Shown in pieces: positions 1-4,497 of a stretch of 5,922 bases of DNA. Source of the stretch: Candidatus Heimdallarchaeota archaeon (GTDB lineage Archaea > Asgardarchaeota > Heimdallarchaeia > Heimdallarchaeales > Kariarchaeaceae); assembly GCA_022574115.1 (NCBI GenBank), contig JACZSS010000206.1, forward strand, positions 1-5,922, given 5' to 3'. The position numbers and the translations under genes were made by a program. Positions within the stretch are counted from its first letter, which is position 1, and each line of letters opens with the position of its first letter. Under the pieces are notes generated by a model, which worked only from the letters and a program-made list of their open reading frames with translations, was not told where the DNA came from and did no database searches.

Positions 1-866
1 ATATCCAGCGATTCGGTGACGTCTCCCAATATTATTCCCTCTGGTGGCAATAAGTTGATGTCTTGTAGGGTGAAAATGACTCCTAACTCTTCACCCCCAT
101 AAAGAATCACGTCGGAACTTATCAGCTGATTTGCTTCAGATTTTGATTTCACCCATAGGTTGGGTTGAAAATCGTGTAATCGAAATCCTATATTACCTGT
201 TTCACTGAGTTGATATAAACTTCGTGCGAGTCCATCGCTACAATCTATGGCGCTAGTGGCTTGGATTTCTAAAAAATCGAGGTATAAACAAGGGGAAGCA
301 TAGATTTTCAACGCTTTTGATTTGTTACCTTCGATTTTCCCAAGTAATATTTGCAATGCAAGACTGGTTTCTCCTAGTGTTGGACCCAACCAACATAATT
401 TCTCACCTGGTTTTGACCCACCTCGCTTAATCAGCTGTTTGGTTGCCAGCCCAAAAACGGTGATGTCAATCACAAGATCGTTTGCAGAATTCAGATCTCC
501 ACCCAAATATGAGATCGAATAAGTATCCGTAGCTTGCTTGATTCCTTTCACAACTTCAATACTATGATCTGATGCTTCAGCTTGAATTGAGATGGAACTC
601 AGGAGTCCTACTGGTCGGACGCCTTTGGCCACTAGGTCTGAACAAGCATTGATCGTAGCCCGATATCCGCATCCTTCAAAATCTAACCCATCTGGCCTAT
701 CAGAAGACTCAACCCATCCATCAACGTTAATGACAAAAATTTGATCCCCCAGTTTAATAGCTGATGCATCTTCTGATCCTCGAAGCAGATTTCTATTTTC
801 TCCTAAAATGTTTTGGAACTTCCGTAAAAGAGAACGTTCACTTTGTTGTTTAGCAAGATCCGACAC
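1..866 (-). CDS. thiL: Thiamine-monophosphate kinase, 3' end cut by window
   Basis: Minus-strand frame open for 288 codons and running off the left edge; family members are about 300-330 residues, so only a short C-terminal part is missing. ThiL phosphorylates thiamine monophosphate to thiamine diphosphate with ATP in the cytoplasm. Visible family landmarks in order: an SEDASAI segment (31-37) where the family has GDDAAV; NVDGWVE (47-53); NACSDLVAKGVRP (73-85); GGDLNSAND (122-130), the metal/phosphate-binding GGD; AIDCSDGLARSL (206-217), matching the DISDGL motif; and LYGGEELGVIFT (255-266), matching GGEDYELLFT. The start is a GTG at 866-864: an in-frame TAA lies immediately upstream and no internal ATG codon exists. 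The gene diverges from uS19 and is probably functionally unrelated to it. The first Asp of GDD is Glu here and GGDT is GGDL, so an AIR-synthase-related archaeal paralog is possible, but the full motif series favours ThiL. Confidence 0.82.
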   Translation of the reverse strand, partial: MSDLAKQQSERSLLRKFQNILGENRNLLRGSEDASAIKLGDQIFVINVDGWVESSDRPDGLDFEGCGYRATINACSDLVAKGVRPVGLLSSISIQAEASDHSIEVVKGIKQATDTYSISYLGGDLNSANDLVIDITVFGLATKQLIKRGGSKPGEKLCWLGPTLGETSLALQILLGKIEGNKSKALKIYASPCLYLDFLEIQATSAIDCSDGLARSLYQLSETGNIGFRLHDFQPNLWVKSKSEANQLISSDVILYGGEELGVIFTLQDINLLPPEGIILGDVTESLD

Positions 867-902
867 TTAAGTATCCGTACGAACGATGTAAGTTGTCAAT
901 AA

Positions 903-913
903 GTCTATATTCA
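903..913 (-). promoter_or_regulatory. Possible thiL TATA box
   Basis: On the minus strand an AT-rich GAATATAGA lies about 42 nt upstream of the thiL GTG. This would place the transcription start about 15 nt before the start codon. No Shine-Dalgarno sequence is evident before the GTG. The call rests only on position and base composition. Confidence 0.35.
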
Positions 914-994
914 AGCCTCAATCAATTTATGTCTCCTTGCATTGTTTGAACCAACCAATATTCTATGGAAAAAAACCACGCAATTTATCTTAAG

Positions 995-1002
995 GCTTAT
1001 AT
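995..1002 (+). promoter_or_regulatory. TATA box for uS19
   Basis: CTTATATG is centred about 31 nt before the uS19 ATG. Archaeal initiation usually occurs about 25 nt downstream of the box, so the mRNA would start about 5-8 nt before the ATG and be nearly leaderless. No Shine-Dalgarno motif precedes this ATG, which agrees. The box shows that uS19 heads its own transcript here rather than following uL2. Confidence 0.55.
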
Positions 1003-1029
1003 GTTAATTAATCGTTTAGAAATTGTACA

Positions 1030-1446
1030 ATGTCCTCAAGGAAACAAATTCACTATCGTGGAAAAACTTTAAAGGAATTACAAGCGATCCCGTTGGATGA
1101 ATTAGTTGAACTTCTGCCTTCGAGACATCGAAGATCGTTAATTAGACCAGAATACTGGAACCATGAGCGTAGTAAATTGTTAGGCAAATTAAGAAATGCT
1201 AAGGAAGCAATGGATAAGGGCAAACAAGTCACCGTCAAAACATATGTCCGGGATTTTATCGTCCTTCCCGAATTTGTAGGCCTAACCGTTGAGGTGTACA
1301 ATGGCAAGCAATTTGTCCCCGTCGAGCTTACTTTGGATAAAATTGGTACATATTTTGCAGAATACGCCCACGCAAGAAAGTTAGTTAGACATTCTGCTCC
1401 TGGAATTGGGGCAACAAGGTCATCTATGTATGTTCCACTAAAATAA
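1030..1446 (+). CDS. rps19: Small ribosomal subunit protein uS19
   Basis: A 138-residue archaeal/eukaryotic-type uS19, close to the usual archaeal length. It sits in the head of the 30S subunit beside uS13, near the A site. The N-terminal YRGKTLKELQ (9-18) and LVELLPSRHRRSL (25-37) are typical of archaeal uS19. The core has TYVRDFIVLPEFVGLTVEVYNG (71-92, key residues R74, D75, P80, N91, G92) and the C-terminal HSAPGIGATRSS signature (121-132). The start is the first Met after a TATA box about 31 nt upstream. In most archaea uL3, uL4, uL23 and uL2 lie directly upstream; here the upstream neighbour is divergent thiL, so the cluster is broken at this point. A 261-bp gap separates it from uL22. 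Confidence 0.97.
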   Translation: MSSRKQIHYRGKTLKELQAIPLDELVELLPSRHRRSLIRPEYWNHERSKLLGKLRNAKEAMDKGKQVTVKTYVRDFIVLPEFVGLTVEVYNGKQFVPVELTLDKIGTYFAEYAHARKLVRHSAPGIGATRSSMYVPLK

Positions 1447-1463
1447 TCTTCAAATCTTGTCAA

Positions 1464-1625
1464 TTAGAGATGTTCTTTGTAGCGCAAAAGATATATGGTA
1501 TCTTGAAGATGATCGAGGATACTCTGTCGATCTATTATTTCATTTACATTAACACTATCCTCTGTAAAAGAAACTCCATAACAATTTGGACAGAAACCTA
1601 TACTGACTTTGAGAAATAAAGAACT
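1464..1625 (-). other. Startless minus-strand open frame with CPNC motif
   Basis: This is the only candidate for content in the uS19-uL22 gap. On the minus strand a frame bounded by stops is open for about 53 codons, from just after a TAA near 1626 to a TAA at 1466-1464. It contains GFCPNCYGVSF and ends with an acidic/hydrophobic segment (ILDHLQDTIYLLRYKEHL). Many codons fit the purine-N-pyrimidine pattern of coding DNA. No ATG or GTG start exists and only one CxxC pair is present, so it may be a gene remnant, a gene with an unusual start, or chance. The opposite strand is also open in register (49 codons from ATG 1470). No function is assigned. Confidence 0.2.
1488..1546 (+). terminator. Two hairpins then T-rich tract after uS19
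   Basis: Downstream of uS19, AAGATA/TATCTT (1488-1493/1499-1504) and GATCGA/TCGATC (1511-1516/1527-1532) form two perfect 6-bp stems. A T-rich stretch at 1532-1546 follows. This could end or stabilise the uS19 transcript. Archaea usually terminate at T tracts without needing hairpins, and this tract is interrupted, so the call is weak. Confidence 0.25.
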
Positions 1626-1670
1626 TTATCAGTTGAAAAAAAATTGAATGGACGCGAAATATCTCTAGTA

Positions 1671-1677
1671 TTATATA
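1671..1677 (+). promoter_or_regulatory. TATA box for the uL22 operon
   Basis: TTATATA is centred about 34 nt before the uL22 GTG. The predicted transcription start near 1700 leaves a leader of under 10 nt, so the mRNA is probably nearly leaderless. There is no Shine-Dalgarno motif upstream of the GTG. Two CGCGAAA direct repeats (1653-1659 and 1681-1687) flank the box. This indicates a second promoter inside the ribosomal cluster. Confidence 0.6.
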
Positions 1678-1707
1678 GCTCGCGAAAATACAAGTAACAG
1701 AGTTAAC

Positions 1708-2175
1708 GTGGCGCGCTTCAAGTACTCAACCGTAGGGTTGGACATAGATCCTGACAAGACAGCCTTCGCCAGCGGAAGAGAGATGGATATTTCTCCAAAA
1801 CATGCCAGAGAAATTTGTCACGCCATAAAAGGAATGTTAGTTGATCGAGCTAAGACGTACTTAGAAGAGGTAATGGCTATGAAAAGATCTGTTCCCTTCA
1901 AACGATACAACCGAAAAATTGCCCACCGAAGTGATCTAGTTGGTTGGCACAGTGGACGCTACCCAGTCAAAGCCGCCGAACACATACTTTTGGTTCTAAA
2001 CAACTTGGAAAAAAATGCCGAAAATAAAGATCTTGAAGTTGATCGACTGTTGCTGTTTCATGCTGCCGTTCAAAGAGGTAGAAAGATCAAGAGATACTTT
2101 CCAAGAGCGATGGGGAGCACTTCTCCCAAAAACAAGACGCTTACGCATGTTGAAGTAGCAGCAGAGGAAATCTAA
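1708..2175 (+). CDS. rpl22: Large ribosomal subunit protein uL22
   Basis: A 155-residue archaeal uL22, within the usual 150-160. The protein lines the polypeptide exit tunnel and contacts several 23S rRNA domains. Family landmarks: the N-terminal YSTVGLDIDPDKTAFASGRE region, ISPKHAREICHAIKG (28-42), AMKRSVPFKRYNRKIAHR (56-73), GRYPVKAA (83-90), and a C-terminal FPRAMGSTSPKNKTLTHVEV region (131-150). The start is GTG, supported by the N-terminal alignment with archaeal uL22 and by a TATA box 30-37 nt upstream. It heads a co-directional unit: uS3 begins 1 nt after its stop. Confidence 0.97.
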   Translation: MARFKYSTVGLDIDPDKTAFASGREMDISPKHAREICHAIKGMLVDRAKTYLEEVMAMKRSVPFKRYNRKIAHRSDLVGWHSGRYPVKAAEHILLVLNNLEKNAENKDLEVDRLLLFHAAVQRGRKIKRYFPRAMGSTSPKNKTLTHVEVAAEEI

Positions 2176-2176
2176 G

Positions 2177-3022
2177 ATGCCAAACAGTATAAAAAATTTC
2201 ACCGAAAGAAGGCTCAATACTACATTTCTTGATGAGTATTTTAAGGACAAACTTGCTTCTGCTGAATATGGATATATGATTTTTCAACCATCCTCAACAG
2301 TAACCAAAATTACACTAAGAGTTGGACGGGTTGGTTTGGCCATTGGTAGACGAGGCAAAACAATCAAACAGTTGTCTATTGACGCAAAAAAGATCCTAGG
2401 CAACGAAAATGTTCAAATTGAAGTAGAGGCTTTGGAAGAGCCTGAGATTTATCCCCAAGTTATGGCTCAAAGATTAGCTTCATCACTAGAGCGAGGTAGA
2501 CATTTCCGAAGAAGTGCTTATGGTACAATGAGACGTATCATGTCTTCAGGTGCCTTGGGTTGCGAGATTACTGTTTCTGGTAAAATTACCTCACAAAGAG
2601 CACGAGTAGAAAACTTTCGTGAAGGGTTTGTTGCCAAAACAGGTGATCCAGCAACTAAATTTGTGAAAAGGGGATACGCCAGTGCTAAGATCAAACGAGG
2701 AACACTTGGTGTCACCATTTTAATTATGGTAGCTGACGCAATCCTGCCTGATGCAGTTGAAATCATTGCAGAACCAACTCACACCAGCCGTGAAATAATT
2801 CGCGAAGAACAGTTACTTGATGATGACTTGGATGAAACCATCGATGAGAAATCACTCGGTGATTTACCTGAAGACTTCGATGATCTTGAAGAGCTGGAAG
2901 CGACGGTGGATGAAGATTTACCCGAAGAGGCTACCAGTGCATTAGAAGAAGATGATCTTGAGGAACTTGAGGAAGCAAAAAAAGATCCCAAAGAAGAACC
3001 TGAGTTGGAGGCGTTAGAATAA
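2177..3022 (+). CDS. rps3: Small ribosomal subunit protein uS3, long acidic tail
   Basis: uS3 sits in the 30S head at the mRNA entry channel. Residues 1-205 are the normal archaeal protein. They include an N-terminal KH domain with the GxxG loop IGRRGK (56-61), the middle EPEIYPQVMAQRLASSLERG (88-107), RRIMSSGALGCEITVSGKI (119-137), RARVENFREG, and KRGTLGVTILIM (173-184). Archaeal uS3 is often 210-240 residues; this one has 281. The extra part (about 210-281) is half Asp/Glu (36 of 72), with stretches such as DFDDLEELE and EEDDLEELEE, and is probably disordered. A GAGG (2164-2167) inside the end of uL22 lies 9 nt before the ATG as a Shine-Dalgarno-like site. Spacing to uL22 and to uL29 is 1 nt each. 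Confidence 0.97.
   Translation: MPNSIKNFTERRLNTTFLDEYFKDKLASAEYGYMIFQPSSTVTKITLRVGRVGLAIGRRGKTIKQLSIDAKKILGNENVQIEVEALEEPEIYPQVMAQRLASSLERGRHFRRSAYGTMRRIMSSGALGCEITVSGKITSQRARVENFREGFVAKTGDPATKFVKRGYASAKIKRGTLGVTILIMVADAILPDAVEIIAEPTHTSREIIREEQLLDDDLDETIDEKSLGDLPEDFDDLEELEATVDEDLPEEATSALEEDDLEELEEAKKDPKEEPELEALE
3007..3011 (+). promoter_or_regulatory. Shine-Dalgarno-like site for uL29
   Basis: GGAGG inside the last codons of uS3 lies 12 nt before ATG 3024 and 21 nt before the alternative in-frame ATG 3033. It therefore supports the upstream start for uL29. Confidence 0.5.
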
Positions 3023-3023
3023 A

Positions 3024-3230
3024 ATGACGATCATGCGTACCAGCGAAATTCGTCGGTTGGACCCACAACAACGTCAAAATCGTCTTGATCGTTATCGTAA
3101 AGACTTGATGACCACTCGATCTCAACTATCCGCAGGTGGTTCAATTGATAATCCCAGTAGAATTAGGGATTTAAAGAAAACGATTGCTCGAATTCTTACT
3201 ATTCAAAACGAAGAAAGATCAAAAGAGTAA
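3024..3230 (+). CDS. rpl29: Large ribosomal subunit protein uL29
   Basis: A 68-residue, all-helical small protein of the 50S subunit, which sits at the exit of the nascent-peptide tunnel next to uL23. RTSEIRRLD near the N-terminus matches the family's (K/R)xxEIRxM/L start. A basic helical hairpin follows (RLDRYRKDLMTTRSQLSAGG, then NPSRIRDLKKTIARILTI). The length is normal. Two starts are possible: MTIMRTSEI (3024) or MRTSEI (3033). The first fits archaeal forms of the type MAILRxxEIR and the nearby GGAGG. The stop overlaps the ATG of rnp1 in a TAATG junction, so the two are probably translationally coupled. No eIF1 (sui1-type) gene lies between uL29 and rnp1. Confidence 0.93.
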   Translation: MTIMRTSEIRRLDPQQRQNRLDRYRKDLMTTRSQLSAGGSIDNPSRIRDLKKTIARILTIQNEERSKE

Positions 3231-3523
3231 TGCCGAATAAAAATTCAAAAAAATTAATAGTAGCCTTGCTTAAGAATGATTTAGCCGGAAACATCATTAC
3301 CATCCTCAAACATTCGGACAAGAATCTGATTAATATCTCGGGCGAAATTGTGGAAGAGACAAAATCTACAATCCTCCTTAGAACTGCAGAAAAGGAAATA
3401 CGTTTTGAAAAAAAAGCGGGCAAGTTTCAATTTATCATTAATCAAGAAAGAGTGTTATTTGAGGGTGAATTATTGCAGGGACTAGCCAAGAGGCGAGCTA
3501 AACGTAAACTCCGTGATTGGTAA
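3230..3523 (+). CDS. rnp1: RNase P protein component 1 (aRpp29/Pop4)
   Basis: A 97-residue protein of the archaeal RNase P holoenzyme, which removes 5' leaders from precursor tRNAs and works with RNase P RNA. The Sm-like/beta-barrel Rpp29 core is recognisable: LINISGEIVEETKSTILL (residues about 33-50) matches the family's GxVxDETxNTLxI segment. Next come KEIRFEKKAGKFQFII (54-69), corresponding to the K-x-x-x-F-x-F strand pair, and GELLQG with a basic RRAKRKLRDW end, corresponding to GRLLxGRPExRxKKR. Length matches the family (about 90-130). The location between uL29 and uS17 is its standard archaeal position. The ATG overlaps the uL29 stop by one base and has no clear Shine-Dalgarno, suggesting coupling to uL29. 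A 211-bp gap follows it. Confidence 0.9.
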   Translation: MPNKNSKKLIVALLKNDLAGNIITILKHSDKNLINISGEIVEETKSTILLRTAEKEIRFEKKAGKFQFIINQERVLFEGELLQGLAKRRAKRKLRDW

Positions 3524-3546
3524 TAGTAGCGTACTATACCTATCCG

Positions 3547-3555
3547 TTTATATTT
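3547..3555 (+). promoter_or_regulatory. TATA box upstream of the uS17 leader
   Basis: TTTATATTT is close to the archaeal TTTATATA consensus. Initiation about 25 nt downstream would be near 3576, right at the foot of the first leader hairpin (3578). This implies a leader of about 160 nt before uS17. A weaker AT-rich box (TTATTTAT, 3692-3699) could instead give a short leader starting near 3722. Confidence 0.5.
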
Positions 3556-3575
3556 CTCAGTGAAAAGTTAATGAT

Positions 3576-3734
3576 TAAGGTAAAGGTAATATTGTTTACC
3601 TGATGGCCTAAACTTGGCCAAGATTGAGACTTGGACGGAAAATCAGGTTCCAAAATCGTTATCCCTCACAACGATTGTCAATAGGTTTCAGTTATTTATG
3701 AGCAGAAAGTATTACCACCAAAGAGGGATACAAT
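3576..3734 (+). ncRNA. Structured uS17 leader with anti-SD loop (predicted)
   Basis: Four successive perfect stems can be read. P1: AGGTAAA/TTTACCT (3578-3584/3595-3601). P2: TGGCC/GGCCA (3604-3608/3616-3620). P3: TTGGA/TCCAA (3631-3635/3649-3653), or alternatively GGAA/TTCC. P4: AATCGTT/AACGATT (3654-3660/3670-3676). The P4 loop (3661-3669, ATCCCTCAC) contains ATCCCTC. With T3660 it gives 8 nt complementary to GAGGGATA (3723-3730), which contains the uS17 Shine-Dalgarno. P4-loop pairing would form a pseudoknot hiding the ribosome site. The regulatory reading is inferred, and the region could instead be an independent small RNA followed by a uS17 promoter. It matches no leader, tRNA or snoRNA family I recognise. 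Confidence 0.45.
3723..3727 (+). promoter_or_regulatory. Shine-Dalgarno site of uS17
   Basis: GAGGG lies 7 nt before ATG 3735, at good spacing. It fixes the uS17 start and shows that this gene, unlike uS19 and uL22, is not leaderless. It is the centre of the 8-nt match to the leader hairpin loop at 3660-3667. Confidence 0.65.
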
Positions 3735-4070
3735 ATGGAAAAGCTAAGAAATATTGGTATTGAAGCCAAGCCTCCTTCAAAGACATGTGATGATCATCTT
3801 TGCCCATGGCATGGAACTCTATCAGTACGAGGTAGAATTGCAGAAGGTTATGTAACTTCGGCTAAAATGGATAGAACTTTGGTTCTTAGAAGAGATTTTC
3901 TTCATTTAGTCAGAAAATATGACCGATACGAAAAAAGACATGGTTCACTTTCCGCTCGTAACCCATCATGCATTAATGCACAAGCGGGAGATATCGTCAG
4001 AGTAATGGAATGCAGGCACATTGCTAAACACGTGAGCTTTGTCGTGATTGAAAAGCTACAGAAGAAATAG
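3735..4070 (+). CDS. rps17: Small ribosomal subunit protein uS17
   Basis: A 111-residue archaeal-type uS17, an OB-fold primary 16S rRNA binder in the body of the 30S subunit. The archaeal N-terminal extension is present: RNIGIEAKPPSKTC (5-18) then CPWHGTLSVRGR (23-34), giving C18, C23 and H26. The OB core follows (EGYVTSAKMDRTLVLRRD, 37-54; KYDRYEKRHGSLSARNPSC, 61-79). The C-terminal signature is AGDIVRVMECRHIAKHVSFVVIEKL, with key residues G85, D86, E92, C93 and R94. The start is the ATG 7 nt after GAGGG. It is the first gene of the third unit, behind a 211-bp gap from rnp1 that is unusual for this normally tight junction. uL14 starts 10 nt after its stop. Confidence 0.97.
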   Translation: MEKLRNIGIEAKPPSKTCDDHLCPWHGTLSVRGRIAEGYVTSAKMDRTLVLRRDFLHLVRKYDRYEKRHGSLSARNPSCINAQAGDIVRVMECRHIAKHVSFVVIEKLQKK

Positions 4071-4073
4071 GTG
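4069..4073 (+). promoter_or_regulatory. Shine-Dalgarno-like site for uL14
   Basis: AGGTG overlaps the last bases of the uS17 stop and lies 7 nt before the uL14 ATG. Confidence 0.45.
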
Positions 4074-4080
4074 TATTTGA

Positions 4081-4497
4081 ATGGCAAAAAGAAAAGCAGC
4101 AGGAACTCCTAGGATTAGGACCGCTTATGGTATAAATGTTGGAACCAAGATTCGAGTTGCAGATAATTCTGGAGCAAAAATAATTCAGGTGATTGCTGTA
4201 GCAGGCTATCGAGGTAGATTAAATCGTTATCCAAAAGCTACAGTAGGTGATATGGTTATTGCATCAGTCAAAAAGGGAAGTGCAAAAATGAGAAGAACGA
4301 TTGTTAGAGCAATTATTGTTCGTCAAAAAAGACCATACCAAAGAGAAAATGGAGAAATGATTGCTTTTGAGGACAACGCAGTTGTTATCGTCAATCCACA
4401 AGGAGATCCGCGTTCAAATGAAGCGAAAGGTCCAGTCGCGCGGGAAGCTGTCAGTAGATGGCCTAGAATTGGTACAATCGCGAGTACGGTGGTTTAG
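4081..4497 (+). CDS. rpl14: Large ribosomal subunit protein uL14
   Basis: A 138-residue uL14, a beta-barrel protein at the subunit interface of the 50S that contributes to intersubunit bridges and to the factor-binding side. Archaeal forms are 130-140 residues. Landmarks: VADNSGAKIIQVIAV (26-40, corresponding to the CADNTGAK signature), YPKATVGDMVIASVKKG (50-66), the family signature from RRTIVRAIIVRQKRPY (71-86) into FEDNAVVIVN (96-105), and the archaeal C-terminus GPVAREAVSRWPRIGTIAS (117-135). The first residues (MAKRKAAGTPRIRTAYGI) are basic, as in other archaeal uL14. It abuts uL24 with no spacing (TAG then ATG). Confidence 0.97.
   Translation: MAKRKAAGTPRIRTAYGINVGTKIRVADNSGAKIIQVIAVAGYRGRLNRYPKATVGDMVIASVKKGSAKMRRTIVRAIIVRQKRPYQRENGEMIAFEDNAVVIVNPQGDPRSNEAKGPVAREAVSRWPRIGTIASTVV

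Noticed and set aside
322..522. Plus-strand 66-codon open frame
   Set aside because: It lies antisense to thiL, whose motif series is unmistakable on the minus strand; its own translation has no recognisable domain.
867..960. TPP riboswitch upstream of thiL
   Set aside because: None of the conserved TPP-aptamer segments (such as CTGAGA) are present, and the predicted leader is too short.
1470..1619. Plus-strand 49-codon ORF from ATG 1470
   Set aside because: No Shine-Dalgarno or TATA at the right place and no family features; it is the complementary register of the minus-strand CPNC frame.
3570..3700. tRNA or C/D-box guide RNA in the rnp1-uS17 gap
   Set aside because: The GGTTC near 3646-3650 lacks the purine and stem pairing of a T-arm. 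ATGATTA and CTGA do not match box C/D in sequence or spacing.
3698..3763. 21-codon ORF starting at ATG 3698, overlapping the uS17 start
   Set aside because: Out of frame with uS17, no clear ribosome site, and the ATG is part of an AT-rich box; no support as a leader peptide.
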